Shown here: piece after piece, positions 32,823-41,307 of the stretch
Layout: each line of letters opens with the position of its first letter
Numbering within the stretch: the stretch's first letter is position 1
Origin: Streptomyces radicis
Lineage (GTDB): Bacteria > Actinomycetota > Actinomycetes > Streptomycetales > Streptomycetaceae
Direction of reading: 5' to 3'
Length of the DNA: 64,000 nucleotides
Assembly (NCBI RefSeq): GCF_003626575.1
Contig: NZ_RBDY01000003.1
Span: forward strand, 124,001 to 188,000
Program-made: the position numbers and the translations under genes
Notes under the pieces: model-generated
Seen by the model: only the letters and a program-made list of their open reading frames with translations
Database searches by the model: none
Told to the model about the DNA's origin: nothing

Positions 32823-33673
32823 GGGGCAGGGTGACTGACTCGCGGTGAGGGGGACGGCTGATGGAGGATCCAGGGGTCGGTGACCCGGTGGGACACCTGG
32901 GTGCGCAGGCCCCAGCCCCGGCGTTCGGACACGGCGTCGAGCTGGGCGGCGGCCTGCTGGCACCAGGGCCACTCGGTGGCCCAGTGGGCGGCGTCGAGCA
33001 GGGCGACCGGCGCGTGCTCGCGCGCCTCGGAGGCGGGGTGGTGGCGCAGGTCGGCGGTGAGGTAGGCGTCGGCGCCCGCCGCGCGTACCTCGGCGAACAG
33101 ACTGTCGCCCGCGCCCCCGCTGACCGCGACGGTGCGCACCGGGCGGTCGGGGTCGCCGGAGGCGCGGACGCCCTGGGCGGTGGCGGGCAGCCGGGCGGCG
33201 GCGTGCTCGGCGAACGCGGCCAGCGTCATCGGCCGGTCGAGCGCGCACAGCCTGCCCAGGCCCCTGCGGCCCTCGCGGTCGGCGGGGTCGGGGGCCAGGG
33301 GCCCGGTGACGCGCAGGTCGAGGGCGGCGGCGAGGGCGTCGGAGACGCCGGGGTCGGCGATGTCGGCGTTGGTGTGGGCGACATGGAGGGCCACGCCGTT
33401 GGTGATCAGGGTGTGCACAACGCGGCCCTTGAACGTGTCGGCCGCGACGGTCGATGTGCCGCGCAGGTAGAGGGGGTGGTGGGTGACGAGGAGGTCGGCG
33501 CCGACGGCCACCGCCTCGTCGGCGATCTCCCGCACGGGGTCGACGGCGAACAACACCCTGGAGACCTCGGCGTCCGGGTCGCCGCACACCGTGCCGACCG
33601 CGTCCCAGTCCTGCGCCCACGCGCGGGGCCATAGGGTGTCGAGCGCGGAGATCACGTCGGAGAGTACGGGCAC
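32819..33673 (-). CDS. Nif3-like dinuclear metal centre protein
   Basis: A 284-residue Nif3 (NIF3/YbgI) protein. Metal ligands are visible: LLVTHHPLYLRG (His-His), HVAHTNADIAD, and the C-terminal LLDAAHWATEWP (His, Glu). The entry motif is WDAVG in place of the usual WDNVG. The family forms toroidal hexamers; proposed role is a metal-dependent hydrolase on cyclic or nucleotide substrates, not settled. First gene of the three-gene operon. Confidence 0.92.
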   Translation of the reverse strand: MPVLSDVISALDTLWPRAWAQDWDAVGTVCGDPDAEVSRVLFAVDPVREIADEAVAVGADLLVTHHPLYLRGTSTVAADTFKGRVVHTLITNGVALHVAHTNADIADPGVSDALAAALDLRVTGPLAPDPADREGRRGLGRLCALDRPMTLAAFAEHAAARLPATAQGVRASGDPDRPVRTVAVSGGAGDSLFAEVRAAGADAYLTADLRHHPASEAREHAPVALLDAAHWATEWPWCQQAAAQLDAVSERRGWGLRTQVSHRVTDPWILHQPSPSPRVSHPAP

Positions 33674-33935
33674 GGGCCCAGGCTACCTGTCCCGCCGGGC
33701 CCGGCCGGGGGCACGGGCCGCGACCGGGCCAGGGCCGGACCCGGAACGGGCCCGGAACGGACCCGGCGCCGGGGCGAGATGGCCGGGGGTGGCCCGGGGG
33801 AAGGCCAGGGGATGCACAGCCGACCCCGGTTGATCTTGTGATTCCGGCAACGGTCACCCTTATGCATGAAGCCGCGCAAGGCGAGTTGTTCGGCTGGCAG
33901 TGCGAAACCTAGCGTCCTCCCCGGAGGTGAGCGAC

Positions 33936-35258
33936 ATGACGGCCCGACCGGCGTTACTGCCCACGCCCCTGACCATCGCGGCCGGAGGGGCCTACGCGGC
34001 CCGGCTGGTCGCCGGATACGGCGACGGCGGCTGGTGTCCTGAGCGTTGGACGCTCGACGGCCCCGAGCCGTACACCGTCCAGCTGCCCGGCGGCCAGCCC
34101 GAGGAGGCCGGGAGCAGACTCCAGCCGCTCGCGGACGGGCGGGTGCTGATCGCCCGCCGCGCGGACGGGCGTTACCACTTCTCGCTGCTCTATCCCTCGG
34201 GGCCCGACACGGGGGAGCTGCCGCTCGGCGCGGTGGAGTCCGACGGGCTCACGCTGCTGCCGCCGGCGCCCGACGGGGCGCGCGTGTACGCGCTCGCGCC
34301 GCAGGGCGAGGACGCCTCGGCGGGGCGGCCCGCGGGGACGGCGCTGTGGATGGTGTGCGGGGGGACGTTCGGCCCCGAGTTGGTGACCGTGCTGGCCGGG
34401 GAGTGCTCGGGCGGCGCGTGGCTCGACGCGGAGGGGCGGCTGCTCGCGCTCGACCGCACGGACGCGACGGGCCAGACGCGCGCCGTGACGGTGGACGTGG
34501 AGCACGGCGGCGAGCCGACCGAGCTGCTGCGGATCTCCGAGGACAGCAACGACAGGCTGCTGCTCGCCGACCCCGACAGCGGGCTGCTGCTGGTGAGTTC
34601 GGACGCGCCTGGCACCGAGCGGATCGGGTGGGGCGTGCTCGGCAGCCACCGGCCGGTGCGCTTCCCCGAGGCGCTGCACCCCGAGGGCGGGGTGCGGGTG
34701 ACGCCGTTCGCCGCGCAGCCGGGGCAGATGCTGCTGCCGGAGCGGTGCGCGGTGGCGCTGCGGATGACGACGCCCGAGGCGGAGTGGGTGGCGGTGTGGC
34801 GGCCGCAGCAGCGGGAGCTCGTCCATCTGCCGGTGCCGGAGGGGTGGTTGGCGGGCGCGGGCCGGTGGACGGCGGACGGGCAGCTGCTGTTGCCCTATGT
34901 GTCGGCGTCGACGCCGTGCGGGCTGGCCCGGCTGAACGTGCCGGATCCGCCGGAGGCGGCGGGCGCGGCGACGGGAGCGGCGGGGCCCGCGGCCCCGGAG
35001 AAGCCCGGAGCGCCGGGAACGCCCGGAGCGCCGGAAACGCCGGAAGCGGCACCGGAGTCGGCCGCGCCACCGTCCGAGCCGGGGTCGGGGTCGGAGGGGG
35101 CGCCCGAGGGGGCAGGAACGGAGGCCGCCGCGCCGGCGCGCACCCCCGCGCCCGGCCCCGAGACGCACCCCAGGCAGCACCCCGAGCCCGAGGACCTGCC
35201 GCCCGCCGTGGCCAAGCCCGTTCCGCTCCAGCAGGCGCCGTTGGCCCGGCTCGGCTGA
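33936..35258 (+). CDS. Conserved Streptomyces protein with Pro/Ala-rich tail
   Basis: A 440-residue protein. The first ~330 residues have repeated beta-type segments (GRVLIARRADGRYHFSLLYP; RLLLADPDSGLLLVSSD; WVAVWRPQQRELVHLPVPEG), suggestive of a beta-propeller. The tail (about 335-440) is Ala/Pro/Glu-rich with EAPGTPGAP-like repeats. Codon 7 (33954-33956) is TTA, so expression probably needs bldA. ATG 33936 has GGAGGTGA. It precedes a methyltransferase gene, a pairing I remember from other Streptomyces. Function unknown. Confidence 0.8.
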   Translation: MTARPALLPTPLTIAAGGAYAARLVAGYGDGGWCPERWTLDGPEPYTVQLPGGQPEEAGSRLQPLADGRVLIARRADGRYHFSLLYPSGPDTGELPLGAVESDGLTLLPPAPDGARVYALAPQGEDASAGRPAGTALWMVCGGTFGPELVTVLAGECSGGAWLDAEGRLLALDRTDATGQTRAVTVDVEHGGEPTELLRISEDSNDRLLLADPDSGLLLVSSDAPGTERIGWGVLGSHRPVRFPEALHPEGGVRVTPFAAQPGQMLLPERCAVALRMTTPEAEWVAVWRPQQRELVHLPVPEGWLAGAGRWTADGQLLLPYVSASTPCGLARLNVPDPPEAAGAATGAAGPAAPEKPGAPGTPGAPETPEAAPESAAPPSEPGSGSEGAPEGAGTEAAAPARTPAPGPETHPRQHPEPEDLPPAVAKPVPLQQAPLARLG

Positions 35259-35367
35259 GAGCGACCCGGCCGACACCCCGGCGCACACCCGTTCGTACGC
35301 ATGGTGCAGCATGGGCGAGAGCCGGAGACAGGCCGGGGACCAGGCCCGAAGGGCCCGAGGGGGATGT

Positions 35368-36021
35368 GTGGCGAAGGACGTCTTCAAGGCGTTTCTGGCC
35401 GCGAAGGGCTTCATGCCGCCCGACGAGGGGCGCGCCCTCCACGCGGCGGCGGTCGAGGCCGCCGCCTCCCTCGGCCTGCCGCTGCTCGAGATCGGCAGCT
35501 ACTGCGGCCGTTCGACGCTGCTGCTCGCCGACGCCGCCCGCGCCGCGGGCACCGTCGCGGTCACCGTGGACCACCACAGGGGCAGTGAGGAGCAGCAGCC
35601 GGGGCAGGAGTTCCACGACCGTGACCTCGCCGACCCCGCGGCGCCGGGGCGGATAGACACCCTGCCGTTCCTCCGGCGCACGCTGGCCGACGCCCATCTC
35701 GAGGAGCATGTGATCGCGGTGGTCGGCCGTTCCGCGCGGGCCGCCGCGGCGCTCGGCGGGGGCGGCGGGGGGCGGTTCGGGCTCGTCTTCATCGACGGCG
35801 GCCACACCGACGCCCACGCCACCGCCGACTTCGAGAGCTGGTCCCCCCAACTGGCCGAGGGCGGGCTGCTGGTGATCCACGACGTCTTCCCCGACCCCGC
35901 CGACGGCGGGCAGGCGCCCTACCGGGTGTGGCGGCGGGCGCTCGACGAGGGCGCGTTCGCCGAGGTGTCGGCGCATGGCTCGTTGCGTGTGCTCCGGCGC
36001 GTGAACGGGCGCTCGCCGTAA
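35368..36021 (+). CDS. Class I SAM-dependent methyltransferase
   Basis: A 217-residue O-methyltransferase-like (Methyltransf_24) protein. SAM motif I is LPLLEIGSYCGRSTLLLADA (about 33-52). Later motifs are VAVTVDHHRGSEEQ and GLVFIDGGHTDAHATADFES, and GGLLVIHDVFPDPADGG. The GTG start at 35368 follows GAGGGGG. Probably transcribed with the upstream conserved gene, 109 bp away. Substrate unknown. Confidence 0.88.
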   Translation: MAKDVFKAFLAAKGFMPPDEGRALHAAAVEAAASLGLPLLEIGSYCGRSTLLLADAARAAGTVAVTVDHHRGSEEQQPGQEFHDRDLADPAAPGRIDTLPFLRRTLADAHLEEHVIAVVGRSARAAAALGGGGGGRFGLVFIDGGHTDAHATADFESWSPQLAEGGLLVIHDVFPDPADGGQAPYRVWRRALDEGAFAEVSAHGSLRVLRRVNGRSP

Positions 36022-36179
36022 GGGGGCAGAGCCGCGGCCGAAGGTCACAGCAGGATCACAAGCGTGTCGCTCGGGGAACAGTAAGCCCCATCCCCCGGCT
36101 CGGCTCTCGACTTCATCCGTACGATGGGCCCGCCGGTACCTGACCAGACCATGACGACGAGAACGACGAAGGATCTGAA

Positions 36180-37025
36180 GTGAACAACCGCTCGCTCTCC
36201 CGAGGCGACGGAGTAGTGCTCGTCGCAGCGCTCCTGCTCTTGATCGCCTCCTTCCTGGACGCCCGCTCGGCCGATGCGTACGGAGGCGGTGAGCAGGGCT
36301 GGAGCGGCTGGTCGGCCGACTGGTTCCCGATCCTCCCCTCCGTGTTCCTCGCGGGGATCCTGGGGGCCGCGGCGATCGTCGGCGCCCGCTTCCTGCCGCA
36401 GCCGCAGCGCGAGTTCCTCGGCCTGCGCGTGGACCAGTGGGGCATCGCCCTCTCGGTCACATCCGCGTGGGCCGGTTTCTGGACCCTGATCGGCGGCCCC
36501 GACGGGGTCGACGCCGGCGTGGGGATCATCCTCGGCTTCATCGCCAGCCTGGCCCTGGCCGGTGCCGCCGCGGCGACGCCGGTGGTGCCCGCCCTCCAGG
36601 CCCCGCTCACCGGCGCGCCGAAGCCCGCCGGTTACGGCCAGCAGCAGCCCTACGGCGGCCAGCCGGGCTACGGGTACCCGGGCGCCGGCACGCCGCAGTA
36701 CGGCCAGCCGGGGCAGCCGGGCGTGCCCGGTCAGCCGCAGCCGGGCCAGCCCGGCGCGGCCGCGGGCGCCAACGTCGCGCACCAGCCGACGCAGGCCGTT
36801 CCGTCGGTGGGCGGCGGCGCCGACCCGAACTTCCAGCCGTTCTGGTTCGCGGTCCCGGCGGCCCGCCCGCTGTACGGGGAGGACGGCTCGCCGACCCCCG
36901 TGGCCGAGCTGGCCCCCGGCACCTGGTACCTGGCCGTCGAGCAGCGGGGGCAGTCCCTCGTCGCGCAGACGCAGGACGGCCGCCGCGGCGTTCTCCAGGA
37001 CACCTCGGGCATCCAGCGCGGCTGA
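36180..37025 (+). CDS. Membrane protein with Gly/Gln/Pro-rich linker (DUF5336-like)
   Basis: A 281-residue protein. Four hydrophobic segments in the first ~145 residues (VVLVAALLLLIASFL, ILPSVFLAGILGAAAIVGA, IALSVTSAWAGFWTLI, VGIILGFIASLALAGAAAA). Then comes a GYGQQQPYGGQPGYGYPG low-complexity stretch. A C-terminal domain (FWFAVPAARPLYGEDGSPTP, GTWYLAVEQRGQSLVAQTQD) follows. This layout is typical of DUF5336/34-kDa-antigen-like actinobacterial proteins. The GTG start has AAGGA. A strong terminator follows. Confidence 0.8.
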   Translation: MNNRSLSRGDGVVLVAALLLLIASFLDARSADAYGGGEQGWSGWSADWFPILPSVFLAGILGAAAIVGARFLPQPQREFLGLRVDQWGIALSVTSAWAGFWTLIGGPDGVDAGVGIILGFIASLALAGAAAATPVVPALQAPLTGAPKPAGYGQQQPYGGQPGYGYPGAGTPQYGQPGQPGVPGQPQPGQPGAAAGANVAHQPTQAVPSVGGGADPNFQPFWFAVPAARPLYGEDGSPTPVAELAPGTWYLAVEQRGQSLVAQTQDGRRGVLQDTSGIQRG

Positions 37026-37044
37026 GCGCTCCCTCCCCTCGTGA

Positions 37045-37093
37045 CGGCGGTGGCCCCGCCCGGCCTTCTCCGGACCGGGCGGGGCCACCGCCG
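37045..37093. terminator. Bidirectional terminator, 19-bp perfect stem
   Basis: CGGCGGTGGCCCCGCCCGG at 37045-37063 is perfectly complementary to 37075-37093 with an 11-base loop. It separates the convergent membrane-protein gene and the toroid-protein operon and probably ends both transcripts. Confidence 0.85.
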
Positions 37094-37109
37094 TTGGTGC
37101 GCGCGGCCC

Positions 37110-38183
37110 TCAGCGGCAGCAGTCGGGCTCGAGGCCAGGCGGCAGGCCCGTTCCGCCGAACACGGTGCGCGTGGGCCCGTGTCCGGTGAGGGCGGCGACG
37201 GCGAGGAGCACGGCGCCCGCCGTCCACGTGGTGCGCTCCGCAGGCCAGATCGCGTCGTCGGCGTAGACGTAGCCCGTCCAGTACAGGCCGTCGGGGGCGC
37301 GGAGATGGCCCATCCAGCGCAGCATCTCGGCCGCGCGCTCCGGCGCGCCGGCCACCCAGAGCGCCAGGGCGAGCTCGGCGCTCTCGCCGCCCGTGACCCA
37401 GGGGTTGGTGGAGACGCAGCGGGCGCCGAGCCCAGGCACCACGAACTCGTCCCAGCGCGCGGCCAGTCGGGCCGCCGCCTCGGGCCCGGTGACCGCGCCG
37501 GAGAGCACCGGGTAGTACCAGTCCATGGAGTAGCCGGACTTGTCGAGGAAACGCTCAGGGTGGCGGCGCACGGCGTGCGCGAGGCGCCCGGCTGCCAGCT
37601 CCCAGTCGGGCTGGGGCTCGCCCGCGAGCTCGGCGAGCGCCAGCGCGCAGCGCAGCGCGTGGTAGCCCGAGGCGGAGCCGGTGAGCAGCGCGTCGGGCAC
37701 CGCGGTGCCGTCGGGGTCGCGGCGCCAGCCGAGCTGCCCGCCGTCGCGTTGCAGCGCGAGCACGAACTCCGTCGCGGCGCGCACGACCGGCCACATGCGG
37801 CGGCGGAACGCCTCGTCCCCGGTGGCCAGGTAGTGGTGGAGAACGCCGACGGCGGGGTAGGCGCAGAAGTTGCTCTCGGCGGCCAGGTCGGTGGGGCGGG
37901 CGGCGTCGCCATCGGCGTAGGCGGCGTGCCATGAGCCGTCGGCGTTCTGGTGGTGGGCCAGCCAGTCGTAGGCGGCGGCGGCGCGTTCGTGCTCGCCCGC
38001 GGTGTCGAGGGCCATCGCGGCCTCGACATGGTCCCAGGGGTCGAGGTGGTGCCCGGCGAACCACGGTATGGCGCCGTCGGGGCGCTGCACCGCCGCGATG
38101 CCCGCGGCGGTGGCGGCGGTCTCGGCGGCGGTGAGCACGCCGGGGAGCGCGGGGCTGCCGCGCCGCTCGGTGCCGCCGGTCAC
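37110..38183 (-). CDS. Alpha/alpha-toroid protein (prenyltransferase/squalene-cyclase-repeat like)
   Basis: A 357-residue soluble protein of repeated helical pairs with QNADGSWHAAYADGD and QRDGGQLGWRRDPDG, the Q-x-x-DGxW pattern of squalene-cyclase repeats. SGYHALRCALALAELAG and WVTGGESAELALALWVAG also fit an (alpha/alpha)6 barrel. The cyclase DxDD motif is not present, so a glycosidase-like or binding role is as likely. It ends in a dicysteine (DCCR). The GTG start overlaps the methyltransferase stop by 4 bp. The operon with GT4 and methyltransferase suggests glycan or glycolipid work. Confidence 0.75.
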   Translation of the reverse strand: MTGGTERRGSPALPGVLTAAETAATAAGIAAVQRPDGAIPWFAGHHLDPWDHVEAAMALDTAGEHERAAAAYDWLAHHQNADGSWHAAYADGDAARPTDLAAESNFCAYPAVGVLHHYLATGDEAFRRRMWPVVRAATEFVLALQRDGGQLGWRRDPDGTAVPDALLTGSASGYHALRCALALAELAGEPQPDWELAAGRLAHAVRRHPERFLDKSGYSMDWYYPVLSGAVTGPEAAARLAARWDEFVVPGLGARCVSTNPWVTGGESAELALALWVAGAPERAAEMLRWMGHLRAPDGLYWTGYVYADDAIWPAERTTWTAGAVLLAVAALTGHGPTRTVFGGTGLPPGLEPDCCR

Positions 38184-38950
38184 GCGCGCCCCGCGTCGGG
38201 CTCGGCGGTGCGCGGCTCGGGCGTGCGGGGCTCCGGCGTGCGGGGCTTGGTGGCGTAGGCGACGAAGCTCTTGCCGAGCAGGGGATTGAGGGCGCGTTCG
38301 GCGGCGCGCGTGGCCAGCGGGCGCTTCATCAGGTCCCACACCAGCAGCTTGTGGTAGGCGCGGACGGGCAGGGCCGTGTCGTTGTCCACGCCGATCGCGC
38401 ACTTGAGCCACCAGTAGGGGGCGTGCAGGGCGTGCGCGTGATGCGTGCCGTAGGGGCGCAGCCCCGCGCCGCGCAGCCTGGCGAGCAGCTCGTCGGCGCG
38501 GTAGATGCGGATGTGGCCGCCCTCGACCCTGTGGTAGGCGTCGGACAGCGCCCAGCAGACGCGTTCGGGCCCGTGGCGCGGGACGGTCACGGCGATCCGG
38601 CCGCCGGGGCGCAGGACGCGGACGGCCTCGGCGAGCAGGCCCTTGTCGTCGGGGATGTGCTCCATGACCTCGGAGACGATGAGCGCGTCGAAGGTGTCGT
38701 CGGGGAACGGCAGCGCGAGGGCGTCGCCGACCAGCGCGCGGGCGCTCGCGGTGGGCGGCGCCTCGCCCGCCTCTCTCATGGCCGCCAACCAGCCGGCCGT
38801 CGTGGCGACTTCCTCCGGGTCGCGGTCCAGGGCGACGACATGGGCGCCGCGCCGGTAGCACTCGAACGCGTGCCGCCCGGCGCCGCAGCCCAGGTCGAGG
38901 ACGCGGTCCCCCGGGGCGAGGGGGAAGCGGGTGAAGTCCACGGTCAGCAC
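38180..38950 (-). CDS. Class I SAM-dependent methyltransferase (Methyltransf_11)
   Basis: A 256-residue methyltransferase. Motif I GDRVLDLGCGAGRHAFECYR (about 13-32), motif II VVALDRDPEEV, motif III DTFDALIVSEVMEHIPD, then LRPGGRIAVTVPRHGPE. The C-terminus has a short TPEPRTPEPRTAEP repeat. Middle gene of a GT4/methyltransferase/toroid operon read leftward, coupled to the toroid gene. Substrate probably a glycosylated lipid or quinone-type intermediate; not shown by sequence. Confidence 0.88.
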   Translation of the reverse strand: MLTVDFTRFPLAPGDRVLDLGCGAGRHAFECYRRGAHVVALDRDPEEVATTAGWLAAMREAGEAPPTASARALVGDALALPFPDDTFDALIVSEVMEHIPDDKGLLAEAVRVLRPGGRIAVTVPRHGPERVCWALSDAYHRVEGGHIRIYRADELLARLRGAGLRPYGTHHAHALHAPYWWLKCAIGVDNDTALPVRAYHKLLVWDLMKRPLATRAAERALNPLLGKSFVAYATKPRTPEPRTPEPRTAEPDAGRA

Positions 38951-39024
38951 GTGGTCGGCTCCTTACGGCGGTGCGATGTGGTGCGTGGCGGTGCGGGGGG
39001 CGCGTGGGGTGGGGCGCGGGGCGT

Positions 39025-40317
39025 TCAGGGGGCGCGGCGGCGTGCCCGGGCGGCGTGCGCGGCGCGTTCGGCGCGGTAGTGCTCGACGGTGGCCAACGCG
39101 GCGCGTTGCCAGGTGAAGCGCGCGGACACGCGTTCGCGCCCCGCCGCGGCGATGCGGGCGCTCAGCGCGTCGTCGGCCAGCAGCCTGCCGAGCGCGGCGG
39201 CCAACGCGCCGGAGTCGCCCGGCGGAACGGCCAGGCATGTCTCGCCGTCGACCCCGCTGACCTCGGGGATCGCGCCGCCCGTGGTGGCGACCAGCGGGGT
39301 GCCAGCGGCCATCGCCTCGGCGGCGGGCAGGCAGAAGCCCTCGTACAGCGAGGGCACGCACGCGACATGGGCGCCGCGGACCAGCTCGGCCAGCTCGGCG
39401 TCGCTGATGCCCTTGACGAACTCCACGGCGCCGCCGAGCCCGAAGCGGTCGAGCGCCTCGGCGACGGGGCCACGCTCGGGGCGGTCGCCCACGACGACGA
39501 GATGGGCGCCCGGGTGCTCGGTGCGGAGCTTGGCCAGCGCCTCGACGAGATGGATCAGGCCCTTGAGCGGCGCGTCCGCGCTCGACGTGGTGACGATGCG
39601 CCCTGGGACGCGCGGGGTCGCGGGGTCCGGGTGGAAGACGCGGGTGTCGGCGCCGATGGGGACGACGTGGACGCGGTCGGGGCGCACGGCGAAGTCGTCG
39701 ATGATCTCGCGGCGCGAGGCGCCCGAGACGGTCAGCACGGAGGGCAGGCGGCGCGCGACGCGGCCCTGCATGCGCGTGAAGCCGTACCAACGCCGCAGCG
39801 ACGCACGGCGCTTGGCGCTCCCGGCCGCGGCCAGCTCGAGCCTGCGGTCCACGGTGATCGGGTGGTGGATCGTGGTGACGAGCGGCAGGCCGAGGCGGCG
39901 CAGCGCCAACAGGCCGTAGCCCAGCGTCTGGTTGTCGTGGACGACGTCGAACGCCGCGCGCCGCGCGGCCAGCGCGCGCCGGGCGCGCAGCGAGAACGTC
40001 AGCGGCTCGGGGAAGCCGCCGGTCCACATCGTCCCGACCTCGAGCACGTCGATCCAGTCGCGGAACTCGTCGCGGCGCGGCGTGCGGAACGGGTCGGTCT
40101 TGCGGTAGAGGTCGAGACTCGGCAGCTCGGTGAACGGAACGCCGTCGTCGAGGACCGGGTAGGGCTGGCCGCCGATGACCTCGACGTCGTGCCCGAGCGC
40201 GGCGAGCTCGCGCGAGAGATGCCTGACGTAGACGCCCTGGCCGCCGCAGAAAGGATTGCCCTTGTAGCTCAGGAGCGCGATCCGCAACGGGCGGTCCTCG
40301 TCTGCCCCAGCTGCCAC
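39025..40317 (-). CDS. GT4-family glycosyltransferase
   Basis: A 430-residue GT-B glycosyltransferase. N-lobe LRIALLSYKGNPFCGGQGVY with the glycine-rich acceptor loop, and VTTIHHPITVDRRLELAAAG. C-lobe GRIVTTSSADAPLKGLIHLV and the donor motif PSLYEGFCLPAAEAMAAGTP (E-x7-E). It opens the operon with the methyltransferase 74 bp downstream. Two palindromes lie between it and the divergent TetR gene. Confidence 0.9.
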   Translation of the reverse strand: MAAGADEDRPLRIALLSYKGNPFCGGQGVYVRHLSRELAALGHDVEVIGGQPYPVLDDGVPFTELPSLDLYRKTDPFRTPRRDEFRDWIDVLEVGTMWTGGFPEPLTFSLRARRALAARRAAFDVVHDNQTLGYGLLALRRLGLPLVTTIHHPITVDRRLELAAAGSAKRRASLRRWYGFTRMQGRVARRLPSVLTVSGASRREIIDDFAVRPDRVHVVPIGADTRVFHPDPATPRVPGRIVTTSSADAPLKGLIHLVEALAKLRTEHPGAHLVVVGDRPERGPVAEALDRFGLGGAVEFVKGISDAELAELVRGAHVACVPSLYEGFCLPAAEAMAAGTPLVATTGGAIPEVSGVDGETCLAVPPGDSGALAAALGRLLADDALSARIAAAGRERVSARFTWQRAALATVEHYRAERAAHAARARRRAP

Positions 40318-40339
40318 TCCTCGCCCCTCCGCCCGTGAT

Positions 40340-40419
40340 TACCCGCGGGTAGTGCCGCGGCTCCCGACGATAACGCGCTCTTCGGCGGCGGGAATACGAT
40401 GACTCAGGTGATTATCACC
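40340..40419. promoter_or_regulatory. Candidate operators: TACCCGCGGGTA and GGTGATTATCACC
   Basis: TACCCGCGGGTA (40340-40351) and GGTGATTATCACC (40407-40419) are perfect palindromes (the second about a central T) in the divergent region between the GT4 operon and the TetR gene. One or both could be the TetR binding site. The motif CGTTTCAGCGT is also repeated in tandem at 40447-40468. Confidence 0.5.
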
Positions 40420-40485
40420 ACGCCCCACAGCGCGTAAACTGCACCTCGTTTCAGCGTCGTTTCAGCGTCGGCTCCGGAGCGGCCC

Positions 40486-41064
40486 ATGACCGAGCGGCAG
40501 CGGGCCCGCAGGCGGCGCATCCTGGACGCCAGCACCGAGTTGGCCGCCGCGGGCGGCTTCGACGCCGTGCAGATGCGGGACGTCGCCGAGTCGGCCGAGG
40601 TGGCCATCGGCACCCTCTACCGCTACTTCCCCTCCAAGATCCATCTGCTGCTCGCCGTCCTGGACGACCAGTTGGAACGGTTGCGCGCGACACTCAGGGA
40701 GCGCCCGCTCACCGAACGCGACCCCGCCGAGCGCCTGGCGCACACGCTCAAGCGGGCGTTCCGTTCACACCAGCGCGAACCCCGGCTCGCGCAGGCCATG
40801 ATGCGCGCCCTCCAGCTGGCGGACGCCTCGGCGCGCGAGGAGTTCAGGGCGGTCACCCGGCTGACCACGGCGCTGCTCGTGGAGGCGTCGGGGCTGCCAG
40901 AGGCGGAGGCCGCGCGCCGGCTGAGCGCGATCCGGGTCATCGCGCACACGTGGCACTCGTCGTTGCTGTACTGGGTCTCGGGCAACGCCACGCTCGCCGA
41001 GGCCCACGAGGACATCGAAACCGCCTGCCGACTGCTCGCCGGGGACGCTGCGCCGATAGAGTGA
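40486..41064 (+). CDS. TetR family regulator (KstR-like)
   Basis: A 192-residue TetR repressor: RQRARRRRILDASTELAAAG, then MRDVAESAEVAIGTLYRYFP and SKIHLLLAVLDDQLE. The VAIGTLYRYFPSK segment is that of the KstR group, which in mycobacteria senses steroid-derived CoA esters; target here unknown. Divergent from the GT4/methyltransferase/toroid operon, so control of that operon is the simplest reading. Stops just before the cobalamin riboswitch. Confidence 0.88.
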   Translation: MTERQRARRRRILDASTELAAAGGFDAVQMRDVAESAEVAIGTLYRYFPSKIHLLLAVLDDQLERLRATLRERPLTERDPAERLAHTLKRAFRSHQREPRLAQAMMRALQLADASAREEFRAVTRLTTALLVEASGLPEAEAARRLSAIRVIAHTWHSSLLYWVSGNATLAEAHEDIETACRLLAGDAAPIE

Positions 41065-41065
41065 C

Positions 41066-41185
41066 CGGCATCAGTTCATCCGAGGACGGGAGAAGCCGGT
41101 GCGAATCCGGCGCTGACCCGCAACCGTGAGTGGGCCCGCCGGGCCCGCGCAGCCGGAGCGCCCGCCCGTGGAGCGCACTGGCCAT
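41066..41185 (+). promoter_or_regulatory. Cobalamin (AdoCbl/B12) riboswitch
   Basis: The conserved core is present in order: GACGGGAGAAGCCGGTGCGA, ATCCGGCGCTGACCCGCAAC, CGTGAG, and the downstream B12-box-like CAGCCGGAGCGCCCGCCC. This matches the cobalamin riboswitch pattern (GGGAA-CGGTG-AATCCG-CTG-CCCGCAAC-GTGA). It lies 120-240 bp upstream of GTG 41308 and implies that the following five-gene operon is switched off by high B12. Outer limits approximate. Confidence 0.9.
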
Positions 41186-41307
41186 CGGCCGCCACATCGG
41201 CGGTCGGCACCGTCGAGGAGTACGGCGCTGCGCCCGGTGCCCCGCAGCGCGTCGCGCGCCGTGGTGGTCAGCCGTGCGGGCGGACCAGCACAGCGAAAGG
41301 CAATCCC

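Noticed and set aside
34249..36048. 600-codon minus-strand frame opposite the hypothetical gene and methyltransferase
   Set aside because: Arg/Pro/Ala low-complexity shadow; convincing motifs lie only on the + strand.
37110..38183. Naming this protein a squalene/terpene cyclase
   Set aside because: The toroid repeats are there, but no DxDD or DDxxD catalytic motif can be found, so only the fold is claimed.
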